Assembly (NCBI RefSeq): GCF_030915485.1
Contig: NZ_CP133266.1
Location: forward strand, 2,794,001-2,858,000
Source of the DNA: Neobacillus sp. PS3-40
Lineage (GTDB): Bacteria > Bacillota > Bacilli > Bacillales > Cytobacillaceae
DNA length: 64,000 bases
Reading direction: 5' to 3'
Within the stretch, counting starts at the first letter, position 1; each line of letters opens with the position of its first letter. Below, piece after piece: positions 47,974-56,427 of this stretch. The position numbers and the translations under genes are program-made. The notes below the pieces were generated by a model. The model did not search any database. It saw only the letters and a list, made by a program, of their open reading frames with translations, and was not told the DNA's origin.

Positions 47974-49215
47974 ATGCTTGCTGAGAAATTACTTTTACAT
48001 CTGTTAATTACAATATCTCCAGTATTAATACATAGTGTTCTTTTAGAAAATAAGCGTACTAAATATGAACCGGTACTTTGTGGTTTCATAGCTGGTATAG
48101 CTTCTGTTCTTTGTATGATTTTTACTTATAAAAATTATGGTTTATATTGGGATCTTCGGTATGTTCCCATAATACTTTCGTTTTTATACTGTGGTCCTCT
48201 ATCAGGTGGTATTACAGTTTTGCTTGCTCTATTAGCTAGATCAATGATGGATGGAGGTAATCTTCTCTTTGCTTTCATTATTTGTGCAGTGTCCATTACT
48301 GCTCCTCTCCTCGTAATAAAGAAGTTTCAGAATTATAGTCCTCGTAAGAGAATCCAGACAGCTATTATTACGGGAATTTGGCCGTTAATTGTTTCATTTT
48401 TAGGTTTATTTGTGAATAGTGGCTTTCAGGGGTCCCTTCACAGGCTTTCATTAGGATATGATATTTTCCTGTTAGCCTTTATTCATGTGTTAAGTATAGG
48501 ATTATCATCTAAGCTAATTGAGAACTTTTGTGAAAAAAAACGAATGACGGCTGAAATAGAGCGAGCTAAAAAACTTAATACCTTAGGGGAACTTGCAGCA
48601 TCTATTGCACACGAAGTTCGAAATCCTTTAACAGTGGTAAAAGGATTCCTACAGCTAATGAAGCAAGAGGAACATGGTAAAAATTATGAGTACCTCTCGC
48701 TTGTTTTAAGTGAACTAGGTCATGCTGAAACAATTATTAGTGATTATTTAAATTTTGCAAAACCAAAGCTTGACAAAATAGAAAAATTTCAAATAAATGA
48801 TGTCCTCTCGGAGATTATGTTACTTCTTGATCCCTTAGCAATGAAAAATGGTGTACAGTTTGAAAGTGAACTAATTGGAAGTATCTATTTGACAACCGAT
48901 CGAAATCAACTGAAACAGGCCCTTGTTAATTTTATCAAAAATGCAATTGAAGCAACTGAACAAGGGGGGAAAGTATCGATACGATTAATTCAAGAAAACA
49001 ATCTTGGCATCATTTATATCTCTGATACTGGAAAGGGAATGACGGAAGAACAGCTAACACGGATTGGGACGTTATTTTATACGACAAAGGAAAAAGGAAC
49101 CGGTCTTGGCACGTCAGTTTCAATGAGGATTATTGAAACGATGAAAGGGAAGGTTACTTTTATGAGTGAACCAGGGATCGGAACAGAAGTTAAGATGATT
49201 TTACCAATTAGCTAA
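47974..49215 (+). CDS. KinB-like orphan sensor histidine kinase
   Basis: A 413-residue kinase. The N-terminus (about 1-180) holds a 5TMR-LYT type membrane sensor with GFIAGIASVLCMIFTYKNYGLYWDLRYVPIILSFLYCG and GGITVLLALLARSMMDGG, as in LytS and KinB. Then come a HisKA domain with phospho-acceptor His213 in SIAHEVRNPLTVVKGFLQLM and a HATPase domain (NFIKNAIEA; DTGKGM; GTGLGTSVSMRI). No response regulator is adjacent, as for sporulation phosphorelay kinases, so feeding Spo0F is a reasonable guess. The start is ATG 47974 with a weak upstream site. Confidence 0.87.
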   Translation: MLAEKLLLHLLITISPVLIHSVLLENKRTKYEPVLCGFIAGIASVLCMIFTYKNYGLYWDLRYVPIILSFLYCGPLSGGITVLLALLARSMMDGGNLLFAFIICAVSITAPLLVIKKFQNYSPRKRIQTAIITGIWPLIVSFLGLFVNSGFQGSLHRLSLGYDIFLLAFIHVLSIGLSSKLIENFCEKKRMTAEIERAKKLNTLGELAASIAHEVRNPLTVVKGFLQLMKQEEHGKNYEYLSLVLSELGHAETIISDYLNFAKPKLDKIEKFQINDVLSEIMLLLDPLAMKNGVQFESELIGSIYLTTDRNQLKQALVNFIKNAIEATEQGGKVSIRLIQENNLGIIYISDTGKGMTEEQLTRIGTLFYTTKEKGTGLGTSVSMRIIETMKGKVTFMSEPGIGTEVKMILPIS

Positions 49216-49655
49216 ATAGAATAAATACCCCATTTGAGTGGGATAAATAAGAACAAATCATTCGTTGTGTGAATGGTTAGTTCTTTTTTTTTTGGATGAA
49301 GAAAGGAGTGGAGTTGTGCAAAAACGGAACATAAATCAATCTATTCTGAACAGAAGGCATTCCTTCAAAAATTTGAATAAAGGGCTCCATTTAGTGAAGT
49401 ATATATCTTGTTGATATTCATTTTTTACAAGTTTTATAAAAATATTTAAAGTATTTTGAAATAGCATTTTAAAATGTAAATTTTGGTAGAAATGTTGTAT
49501 TATATTGGCATTATTTTCAAATAATTTTATTTTTCAAAAAATATTGCTTTTTTAATAAATTAATTATATTATTTATTCGACAGGTTTAGACAAACAATAT
49601 GAATATATTTGTCAGAACATTTAGATAAATAATTAAATAGACAAGAGGTGTATAT
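49216..49655. other. Intergenic region upstream of a permease
   Basis: A 440-bp gap with a terminator (49249-49293) and then AT-rich DNA. Close to the permease start lies an inverted repeat GACAAA-N13-TTTGTC (49589-49613), a possible operator. No ORF or known riboswitch recognised. Confidence 0.45.
49249..49293 (+). terminator. Terminator of the KinB-like gene
   Basis: AAGAACAAATCATTC and GAATGGTTAGTTCTT arms with a 7-nt loop and a run of nine T residues. Confidence 0.8.
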
Positions 49656-51071
49656 ATGAATTTATTTAGAAAAAAGTCAATCGAAGCTTTAATTAGAGAA
49701 ACTGGTCAAAAGGATGTAACTCTAAAAAAAGAGTTAGGGGCTTTTGATTTATCATTGCTAGGAATAGGAGCAATTATAGGAACAGGGATTTTTGTTTTAA
49801 CAGGTGTTGCTGCAGCTGAACATGCTGGTCCTGCACTTATTCTCTCATTTGTATTATCTGGTTTAGCTTGTGTATTTGCAGCCCTTTGCTACGCGGAATT
49901 TGCTTCAACTGTTCCGGTTTCTGGTAGTGCTTATACGTATAGCTACGCTACATTTGGAGAATTGATTGCTTGGGTATTAGGTTGGGATTTGATTTTGGAG
50001 TACGGACTTGCGTCTTCTGCAGTTGCCAGTGGTTGGTCAGGATACTTCCAAGGATTGCTCGCAGGCTTTGGTATTCATTTTCCTAAAGCATTGACAAGTG
50101 CTTATGATCCTGCAAATGGAACGTTCATTGACCTGCCTGCTATCTTAATTGCATTTGTTATCGCCTTACTATTAACACAAGGTGTAAAAAAATCTGCACG
50201 ATTTAACTCAATCATGGTTATGATAAAATTAGCCGTTGTAATATTATTTATTGTCGTTGGTGCATGGTATGTGAAGCCTGCAAACTGGACTCCATTTATG
50301 CCTTTTGGTTTCTCGGGAGTTGCAACTGGCGCAGCGACAGTATTCTTTGCTTATATTGGTTTTGATGCAGTATCCACAGCCGCGGAGGAAGTAAAAAATC
50401 CGCAGCGTAATATGCCAATCGGAATAATTGCATCCCTACTTGTTTGTACGGTTCTATATATTATCGTTTCCGCTATCTTAACTGGTATTGTTCCTTATAC
50501 ACACTTAGATGTAAAAAATCCTGTAGCGTTTGCGCTTAATTATATTCATCAGGATTGGGCTGCAGGCTTCATTTCACTAGGAGCTATTGCCGGGATCACA
50601 ACAGTTTTACTCGTAATGATGTACGGACAAACTCGCTTGTTCTATGCAATCAGCCGCGATGGTTTGTTGCCAAAAGTATTTTCAAAAGTAGATAAGAAAA
50701 AACAAACACCAATTGTAAATACATGGATTACTTTTTTCCTTGTATCAATCTTTGCTGGATTAGTGCCACTAGGTAAGCTTGCAGAGTTAACGAATATTGG
50801 TACATTATTCGCTTTCATGACGGTATCAGTAGGTATCTTATATCTTCGTAAAAACAAAGAGGCTCCAAAAACTGGTTTCCGCGTTCCATTTGTTCCATTG
50901 GTTCCGATACTTGCGTTCATTTTCTGCGGATATTTAGCCCTTCAGCTACCAGCTTTAACGTGGTACAGCTTTGTAATATGGCTTGTGATCGGGTTGTTCG
51001 TATACTTTGGATATGGACGAAAACATTCAAAAATGAATAATAGTGAAGAAGGCGTAAGAAAGATCAGTTAA
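49656..51071 (+). CDS. YfnA-like amino-acid permease
   Basis: A 471-residue APC-superfamily transporter of the cationic amino-acid (CAT, YfnA) branch with 12 predicted helices. Helix 1 carries GIGAIIGTGIFVLTGVAA near residue 36, followed by SGLACVFAALCYAEFASTVPVSGSAYTYSYATFGELIAWVLGWDLILEYG and the FFAYIGFDAVSTAAEEVKNPQRNMPIGI segment near 230, both typical of the branch (successive motifs). Specificity is unknown. ATG 49656 has AAGAGGTG upstream. Terminated at 51085. Confidence 0.88.
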   Translation: MNLFRKKSIEALIRETGQKDVTLKKELGAFDLSLLGIGAIIGTGIFVLTGVAAAEHAGPALILSFVLSGLACVFAALCYAEFASTVPVSGSAYTYSYATFGELIAWVLGWDLILEYGLASSAVASGWSGYFQGLLAGFGIHFPKALTSAYDPANGTFIDLPAILIAFVIALLLTQGVKKSARFNSIMVMIKLAVVILFIVVGAWYVKPANWTPFMPFGFSGVATGAATVFFAYIGFDAVSTAAEEVKNPQRNMPIGIIASLLVCTVLYIIVSAILTGIVPYTHLDVKNPVAFALNYIHQDWAAGFISLGAIAGITTVLLVMMYGQTRLFYAISRDGLLPKVFSKVDKKKQTPIVNTWITFFLVSIFAGLVPLGKLAELTNIGTLFAFMTVSVGILYLRKNKEAPKTGFRVPFVPLVPILAFIFCGYLALQLPALTWYSFVIWLVIGLFVYFGYGRKHSKMNNSEEGVRKIS

Positions 51072-51084
51072 TTGAATTGAAAGA

Positions 51085-51113
51085 AAAGACCTACCTCTGG
51101 GTGGGTCTTTTTG
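51085..51113 (+). terminator. Rho-independent terminator
   Basis: AAGACCTACC and GGTGGGTCTT arms with a TCTG loop and TTTTT after the YfnA-like permease gene. Confidence 0.8.
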
Positions 51114-51219
51114 TCGTATATTCCATATTTTTGTCGAAATTCATCACTTTTTTCATAAAGTTTTCCTATTTAATGCTAATAAGATGGTAAAATAGAAAGA
51201 AAAAAGTTATAAGAGGCGT

Positions 51220-52467
51220 ATGAGTATGAAATCAGGCGTTAATGCAACTACAAAATTGATTTTTGAAGAGAAGAAGGCTATAAAGTTATTTTTATGGTTG
51301 TTTTACATCTTTTATTTTGCTTTTGATATTTTATATTATTATTTCTATCCAATTTATACAAAAAGTAATAGTCTAGGATTTCCTAGAGATGGATTAGGGC
51401 TTTGGCTTTATGTTTTAGTATTAGGATTATTATACCCTGCGATTTACTATTACAAAAAGGAAAACCCATATATTATTAAATATATCATTGTTATTGGTTA
51501 TGTAATTATTGATACTACAAATGTTATAATTGTCAATTTTGGAAGTTTAAAACCATTTGACACAGGGAATATAGTTGAAATTTTATTTTTCTTTTTTTCA
51601 CCAATATTTGTAAATAAAAAGTATTTTTGGACAGCCTCATCTTTGATAATGGGAAGGTATCTTTTCTTAGGATTAGTTTTACAAGATAAACGTTACTTTT
51701 TCCCTATAGTAATATACCTTATTATATTTGCGATTTCATGGATAATCTTAATTCGATTTTATTCATACATAAATTCTCTAAAAAATGCTTACGAAGAACT
51801 TAGACAAAAAGAAAAGTTAGCTACCATGGGTCAGATGGCTGCAGCTATTGGACATGAAATTCGTAATCCATTAGCATCATTGAGAGGTTTTACACAGCTT
51901 CAACAGGAAAGAAATCCAAATACAAATGATTTTTATCCTATCATGATTCAGGAGATTGATAGAATAAATATAATTGTAGATGATTTAATGTATCTTGGTA
52001 AGCCAAAAGCAATCCAGATTGAAAAAGAAAATATTGAAGAAATTATTGCATATACCTTATCTATTTTGCAACAACAGGCTCGAAGACAGGGCGTTAATGT
52101 TGAAACCGTAATGGAAGGTCCACTACCGCCTATCGATTGTGATGAGAAACAATTGAAACAAGTATTTATTAATCTCATAAAAAATGCCATCGAAGCAATG
52201 CCAGACGGTGGAAAGATAAAAATTAATCTTAAAGCTCCTAAAGAAAATAAATTGTTAATTACTATCCAGGATGAGGGATGTGGAATTGAAGATGAAGACT
52301 TATTGAATTTGGGGGATCCTTTTTATACAACTAAAAAGGAAGGAACTGGTCTTGGATTAATGGTAACAAATAATATTATTAAAGATCATAAGGGAGAATT
52401 GATAATTAATAGTAGAATTGGGGAAGGGACCAAGATAGAGGTTGTTTTGCCAATTACTCAAAAATAA
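51220..52467 (+). CDS. Orphan sensor histidine kinase with multi-helix membrane sensor
   Basis: A 415-residue kinase. Residues 1-185 form about six membrane helices with very short loops; then comes a HisKA domain with His212 in AIGHEIRNPLASLRGFTQLQ and a HATPase domain (NLIKNAIEAMPDGG; DEGCGI; GTGLGLMVTNNII). It resembles KinB-type sporulation kinases in the catalytic part. The sensor is clearly related to that of the following HD-GYP gene (EEKKAIKLFLWLFYIFYFAFDILYY; GNIVEILFFFFSPIFV). No response regulator is adjacent. The start could be ATG 51220 or ATG 51226; the second has better spacing from AAGAGG. Confidence 0.85.
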   Translation: MSMKSGVNATTKLIFEEKKAIKLFLWLFYIFYFAFDILYYYFYPIYTKSNSLGFPRDGLGLWLYVLVLGLLYPAIYYYKKENPYIIKYIIVIGYVIIDTTNVIIVNFGSLKPFDTGNIVEILFFFFSPIFVNKKYFWTASSLIMGRYLFLGLVLQDKRYFFPIVIYLIIFAISWIILIRFYSYINSLKNAYEELRQKEKLATMGQMAAAIGHEIRNPLASLRGFTQLQQERNPNTNDFYPIMIQEIDRINIIVDDLMYLGKPKAIQIEKENIEEIIAYTLSILQQQARRQGVNVETVMEGPLPPIDCDEKQLKQVFINLIKNAIEAMPDGGKIKINLKAPKENKLLITIQDEGCGIEDEDLLNLGDPFYTTKKEGTGLGLMVTNNIIKDHKGELIINSRIGEGTKIEVVLPITQK

Positions 52468-52661
52468 ACATTCTTCTATTAAAATTGTTGAAATAAATGG
52501 AATTCCTACGAGAAATGTCTCCAAATTAAAGATTTTTTTCTATTTTTATACACAAATCGGACTTTTTATATATTTTTCTATTTTTACAAATGATTTATAA
52601 TGTAGGAAAGTGTCGGAAATAATTGTGTAGTGTGAATCATTTTAAGATGTGAGGTAGGCAA

Positions 52662-53870
52662 ATGAATAAACTTCCAATTGATTCGAATTTAGTCTATGAA
52701 GAAAAGCGTGCTTTAAAATGGTTTCTAGTTCTATTTTATATTATATATATTTCGTTTGATGTATCGTATACTCTTATTTCAAAGTATATCCCAAGATTAA
52801 AAGATGACACCCCAGATGTATTGCGTAGTTGGATATATATAGTTATGTTTGCATTAATCCCAATCGCCTACTACCTATATAAAAAGCAAAAATATCACCT
52901 TATTAAATATATTTATTTTATAAGTTACACAGCTTTAACCTTTTTAGATGACATACTTACATTTTACGGTAAACCAGAACTCTATAAAAGTGGTAATGTA
53001 GTTGAAATCTTTTGGCTACTATTATCACCAATATTTGTTAGTATTCCTTTTGTAAAAGTAGTTTCGATAGGATTGGTAATGAAGTATATTGCTGCAGGAT
53101 TGATAATTAAAACTCCTTATGCACTAATGGGGATTTTATTAGTAACAATACTTTCTATATTTTCATTTATTTTATTAAATCGATTTCTATCATATGTCAA
53201 GACTATTAAAAACTCGTATGATCATCAGCTAGTAGGTATTGTTAAAGGTGTAATTGCTACACTTGAACTTAAAGATCCTTACACTAGGGGGCATAGTGAA
53301 CGAGTTGCAAGCTATGCTATGGTGTTAGCAAAAGAGTCAGGAAAATTGACGGATGATGAATTGAAAGGTTTTAATTACGCTTGTTTACTCCATGATATTG
53401 GGAAGATTAACATTCCAGATCAAATTTTAATGAAGCCTTCAAGTTTAACAAAAGAGGAATATGAAATAATTAAATCCCATACCGTCGTAGGGGCAGAGGC
53501 CGTTTCAAAAGTTGTTGGATTAAAAGATAGTATTGATATCATCCGGTCACATCATGAATGGTGGAATGGAAAAGGTTATCCAGATCAATTTAAAGGTGAA
53601 GAAATACCTTACCTGGCAAGAGTAGCTGCTATTGCAGATGCATTTGATGCGATGACATCCACAAGATCTTATAGGTCAGCATTAACTGTTGATGAAGCTT
53701 ATGGACGTATTATAGAGGGTAGTGGCTCTCAGTTTGATCCTGAATTAGTAGATATATTTAAAAAGGTATTTATAAAATGGAAAGAAATCCAAATGGATGC
53801 ATCTCTTTATCAAGAGTTTCCAAATAGGGAGTTAAATAAGTTTATTATGGATAAGGAGGTGAAATTATGA
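52662..53870 (+). CDS. Membrane HD-GYP domain phosphohydrolase
   Basis: A 402-residue protein. An N-terminal membrane sensor (about 1-180, six helices) is homologous to that of the preceding kinase (EEKRALKWFLVLFYIIYISFDVSYT; GNVVEIFWLLLSPIFV). A complete HD-GYP domain follows: HSERVASYA, HDIGK (His244-Asp245), SHTVVGAEAV, HH at 297-298 and the GYP triad at 305-307. HD-GYP proteins typically hydrolyse cyclic di-GMP, though some act on other cyclic nucleotides. Its final codons (AAGGAGGTGAAATTATGA) include the ribosome binding site and start of the peptide ORF at 53867, so the two are translationally coupled. Confidence 0.88.
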   Translation: MNKLPIDSNLVYEEKRALKWFLVLFYIIYISFDVSYTLISKYIPRLKDDTPDVLRSWIYIVMFALIPIAYYLYKKQKYHLIKYIYFISYTALTFLDDILTFYGKPELYKSGNVVEIFWLLLSPIFVSIPFVKVVSIGLVMKYIAAGLIIKTPYALMGILLVTILSIFSFILLNRFLSYVKTIKNSYDHQLVGIVKGVIATLELKDPYTRGHSERVASYAMVLAKESGKLTDDELKGFNYACLLHDIGKINIPDQILMKPSSLTKEEYEIIKSHTVVGAEAVSKVVGLKDSIDIIRSHHEWWNGKGYPDQFKGEEIPYLARVAAIADAFDAMTSTRSYRSALTVDEAYGRIIEGSGSQFDPELVDIFKKVFIKWKEIQMDASLYQEFPNRELNKFIMDKEVKL

Positions 53871-53932
53871 AAATTCGTAAATTAAATAAAATCAAAGCTA
53901 CTAGCCCATGTTGGTGGTGCTTTTGGTTGTAA
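53867..53932 (+). CDS. Candidate 21-residue Cys/Trp-rich precursor or signal peptide
   Basis: A short ORF with a perfect Shine-Dalgarno (AAGGAGG, 7 nt before ATG), overlapping the HD-GYP stop as ATGA. The product has a strongly basic first half (MKIRKLNKIKAT) and a hydrophobic aromatic end SPCWWCFWL, with a CxxC pair. This bipartite plan resembles precursor peptides of secreted pheromones or small RiPPs: basic leader, modified or cleaved core. A terminator-like hairpin follows at 53941, then the M50 protease gene with a PqqD-like domain, which is the expected partner type. I know no named family with this core. Expression and processing are inferred. Confidence 0.6.
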   Translation: MKIRKLNKIKATSPCWWCFWL

Positions 53933-53940
53933 TATAAAAC

Positions 53941-53980
53941 GGGAGGGGATGTTAGAAATCCATCTCCCTATTTTTATATA
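53941..53980 (+). terminator. Terminator-like attenuator between peptide and protease genes
   Basis: GGGAG-GGGATG pairs with CATC-TCCC around TTAGAAATC, followed by TATTTTTATATA. Its position, 8 bp after the peptide stop and 21 bp before the protease start, would give abundant peptide mRNA and partial readthrough into the protease gene. Confidence 0.55.
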
Positions 53981-54001
53981 TTATAAATTAAGGGTGTTAC
54001 G

Positions 54002-55198
54002 ATGAACTTAACTGTAGATTCACGTTTAAAACTAGTCCCAATTGAAATTCGCAAGGATAAGAAGCATTTTATTGTGGAGGATACGGCAACTGGTGAATTT
54101 TATGAGATGCCAGAGGTTTGTATTGATGCAATCCATTTGATCATTAACGGCAAGACTTTAGGTGAGATTGAAAAAGAGTTAATAGAAAAGTATCCGGATG
54201 AAGAAATTGGTTTGGTAGATTTTGCTGGTCAGCTTGCTGAACTAGGACTTGTAGAAGAATTTGATGGTGTTAAGGTAGGACTTGAAGTACATAAGAGTAA
54301 GGAAAGTTTGGGCTTTGAATGGATTTCTCCTAAACTGGGACAGTTTTTCTTCAATAAGGTTTCGATGATTCTCTATTCTATTTTATTCGTATTAAATAGT
54401 ATTCTTCTAATCTCCCATCCTGAATTATTTCCTCATTATAAGGATTTATTTATTTTCCGTTTGATGGTGTTGAATATTCCGGCATGGCTGGTAATAACAA
54501 TAATACTCTTGTTGATTCATGAATTCGGTCATATCCTCGCAGTGAGGGCCAGGGACCTCCCAACGAAATTAGGAATAGGACACCGTTTGTTCCTTGTCGT
54601 ACTCGAAACAGACATGTCTCCTGTTTGGAAACTACCCTCAAAGGATCGAAACGTACTTTATTTAGCAGGTATTTGTTTTGATACAGTCATGTTATTTTTA
54701 TCATTAGCAACACAACTCCTCATTCCAAATGTATCAGGGGTTTTCCTAGGCATCCTCCATGTAGTAGTATTGGATACATTTATTAGAATGGTCTATCAAT
54801 GTTGCGTCTATATGAAAACAGATCTGTACTATGTCATTGAAAATAGTAGTGGCTGTTATAATCTAATGGAAAATGCCCAGCAACTTATTAGGAAAAAGCT
54901 TTCGTTTATAAAATTATCAGGAACTGAAGAGGTTATTTTTGATGGGGAAAGAAAAACAGTTTTCTTGTATTCTATTTTCTATTTTATAGGTGTATTTTTG
55001 ACAGTTTTCCTTTATATTCTCTTTTATCTTCCACAATTGTTCTATGCTTTCCATAAGGAAATTCCAAAACTTGAAAAAACACCGAGAAGCTTGGAATTTT
55101 GGGATGCAGTACTTTTTGTATTGCAGATAACCATTATTTTTGGAATCCTCCTATATTCCTGGAGAAAAAAGTACTCCAAGAAAACAATTAAAAGTTAA
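54002..55198 (+). CDS. PqqD-domain membrane M50-type metalloprotease
   Basis: A 398-residue protein. Residues 8-88 look like a PqqD/RiPP-recognition-element fold: LVPIEIRKDKKHFIVEDTAT, then GEFYEMPEVCIDAIHLIING, KTLGEIEKEL and a GLVEEF end. A multi-pass membrane region follows with the zinc motif HEFGH at 173-177, an M50 (site-2-protease-like) arrangement; LAGICFDTVML and VLDTFIRM further on occupy positions where the family places its remaining zinc-site residues. Related RRE-M50 proteins occur in peptide modification clusters (YydH-like). Here the obvious substrate is the 21-residue peptide encoded just upstream. ATG 54002 follows AAGGGTG. Confidence 0.75.
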   Translation: MNLTVDSRLKLVPIEIRKDKKHFIVEDTATGEFYEMPEVCIDAIHLIINGKTLGEIEKELIEKYPDEEIGLVDFAGQLAELGLVEEFDGVKVGLEVHKSKESLGFEWISPKLGQFFFNKVSMILYSILFVLNSILLISHPELFPHYKDLFIFRLMVLNIPAWLVITIILLLIHEFGHILAVRARDLPTKLGIGHRLFLVVLETDMSPVWKLPSKDRNVLYLAGICFDTVMLFLSLATQLLIPNVSGVFLGILHVVVLDTFIRMVYQCCVYMKTDLYYVIENSSGCYNLMENAQQLIRKKLSFIKLSGTEEVIFDGERKTVFLYSIFYFIGVFLTVFLYILFYLPQLFYAFHKEIPKLEKTPRSLEFWDAVLFVLQITIIFGILLYSWRKKYSKKTIKS

Positions 55199-55202
55199 AT
55201 GT

Positions 55203-55216
55203 GACAAATTTTTGTC
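55203..55216. promoter_or_regulatory. Short palindrome upstream of respiratory operon
   Basis: GACAAA-TT-TTTGTC, perfect arms, 5 bp after the protease stop. It may be an operator or part of a promoter; it does not match an Fnr site. Confidence 0.35.
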
Positions 55217-55227
55217 TAAAGTGAAAT

Positions 55228-55250
55228 ATATAGGGGTTTTCTCCCTATAT
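55228..55250. promoter_or_regulatory. NreC-like palindrome 1
   Basis: Perfect 8-bp arms ATATAGGG and CCCTATAT around GTTTTCT. Staphylococcal NreC binds GC-rich palindromes of the form TAGGG-N4-CCCTA; the arms agree, but the spacer here is 7 nt. A NarL/NreC-type regulator is encoded at 61495 in the same region. Confidence 0.5.
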
Positions 55251-55254
55251 TATA

Positions 55255-55266
55255 GGGGAGTTCCCC
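55255..55266. promoter_or_regulatory. NreC-like palindrome 2
   Basis: GGGG-AGTT-CCCC, preceded by TA, with the 4-nt spacing of NreC sites. It lies 4 bp after palindrome 1, so two dimers could bind side by side. Confidence 0.45.
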
Positions 55267-55273
55267 GATACGG

Positions 55274-55329
55274 ATAACACTGCAATTTTCTTAGAATGTA
55301 GATAAGAAAATGATAGTGTTATTTTTTTT
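55274..55329 (+). terminator. Terminator-like hairpin just upstream of respiratory operon
   Basis: ATAACACT and ATTTTCTTA pair with TAAGAAAAT and AGTGTTAT (both arm blocks perfect, GCA opposite GAT) and eight T residues follow, 15 nt before the operon start. It could end the protease transcript. It also lies between the palindromes and the ATG, so any promoter at the palindromes must be read through it. Confidence 0.75.
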
Positions 55330-55344
55330 GAGGAGGAACCAAGA

Positions 55345-56427
55345 ATGCAGGCAAATATTTCAACAAATCAAAAGCCCAAAAGTTCAATCAATGATGCATT
55401 TGCTTCCCATTTTGCTAAGTCAATGTTTTTAACTGTTGCAGGACTTGCACTTTTAACTCTTGTAGGTACAAGAATGTTTACACATATTGACTTGAATCTT
55501 TATGGATATATGATGGGAACAATCGTCTTTATTGGGGGGTTCTTTTACCGCTTTATTGCTTGGGGTGAAAGGCCACCAACAAAAATCTTTATAAAAAAAG
55601 GGCTTAAATTATTATTTAGGAAGAACACAGCTAAAACAGCTGTTAATCAATTAGCTATTTACGATTTTATTTGGAATCGGGGAATTTACCGTTGGGTCCA
55701 ACACGTTCTGATTGGTTGGGGTTGTGTCCTTTCGTGCTTTGTAACATTTCCTCTCGTGTTTGGGTGGATGTATTTTACGATGAGTGACAACGGCTACTAT
55801 ACAGTTGTTGGCCTTGGAATAAACTTGATGAAGGTAAAAGCTGATGGAATCATTTCCTTTTTCTTTTATAATGCTTTGAATTTTACGGCTGTTATGGTTA
55901 TTTTAGGAGTTTGCATGGCTTTATACAGACGTTTGAAAAATATGCAGGCAAGAGCAGAACAAAATTTTATGTACGATTTTCTGCCATTATATTTATTGTT
56001 ATTTATTTCGGTAACAGGACTGTTATTGACTTTTATGAACATTGTGATGCATGGTCATGGTCAGCCAATCATGACATTGATTCATCAATTTTCGGTTGTC
56101 GTGACATTAATCTATCTTCCTTTCGGAAAACTTGCACATATTCCTTTTCGTCCAATGAGCGTACTTGCAAGGAATTACCGGGAACATTACAGTGAACAAT
56201 CAATGAAGGAATGCCGAGTATGCGGGGATCATTTCGTTTCAGTTGAGCAATCAAAGGATGTTATTCAGGTTCTAGGGGTAAATGATATTGAATTTGAAAT
56301 GAAGGAAGGATTCCACCTTGCGGAGTTATGTCTTCCATGTCGCAGAAAATACCGGATAGCTCAATTTTCCGGATTCCCTACTCACACAGTAAAGGTCAAG
56401 GAGGCTAACCAGAATGCAAAGGGATAA
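55345..56427 (+). CDS. Membrane cytochrome-b-like subunit with C-terminal CxxC pairs
   Basis: A 360-residue protein with about seven membrane helices. Several His residues lie in or beside helices (YRWVQHVLIGWG; MNIVMHGHGQPIMTLIHQFSVVVT), compatible with b-haem binding as in NarI/HdrE-like quinol oxidising subunits. The C-terminal soluble part has CRVCGD (290, 293) and CLPCR (329, 332), likely a zinc or Fe-S site. It is the first gene of the operon and overlaps the molybdopterin oxidoreductase gene by 14 bp. It probably passes quinol electrons to the other subunits; the precise family is uncertain. ATG 55345 follows GAGGAGG. Confidence 0.7.
   Translation: MQANISTNQKPKSSINDAFASHFAKSMFLTVAGLALLTLVGTRMFTHIDLNLYGYMMGTIVFIGGFFYRFIAWGERPPTKIFIKKGLKLLFRKNTAKTAVNQLAIYDFIWNRGIYRWVQHVLIGWGCVLSCFVTFPLVFGWMYFTMSDNGYYTVVGLGINLMKVKADGIISFFFYNALNFTAVMVILGVCMALYRRLKNMQARAEQNFMYDFLPLYLLLFISVTGLLLTFMNIVMHGHGQPIMTLIHQFSVVVTLIYLPFGKLAHIPFRPMSVLARNYREHYSEQSMKECRVCGDHFVSVEQSKDVIQVLGVNDIEFEMKEGFHLAELCLPCRRKYRIAQFSGFPTHTVKVKEANQNAKG

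Noticed and set aside
55228-55266. ANTAR-type (NasR/NasT) antitermination hairpins
   Set aside because: The loops are not hexanucleotides with the A1/G4 pattern, and no ANTAR protein is encoded nearby; NreC-type operators fit better.
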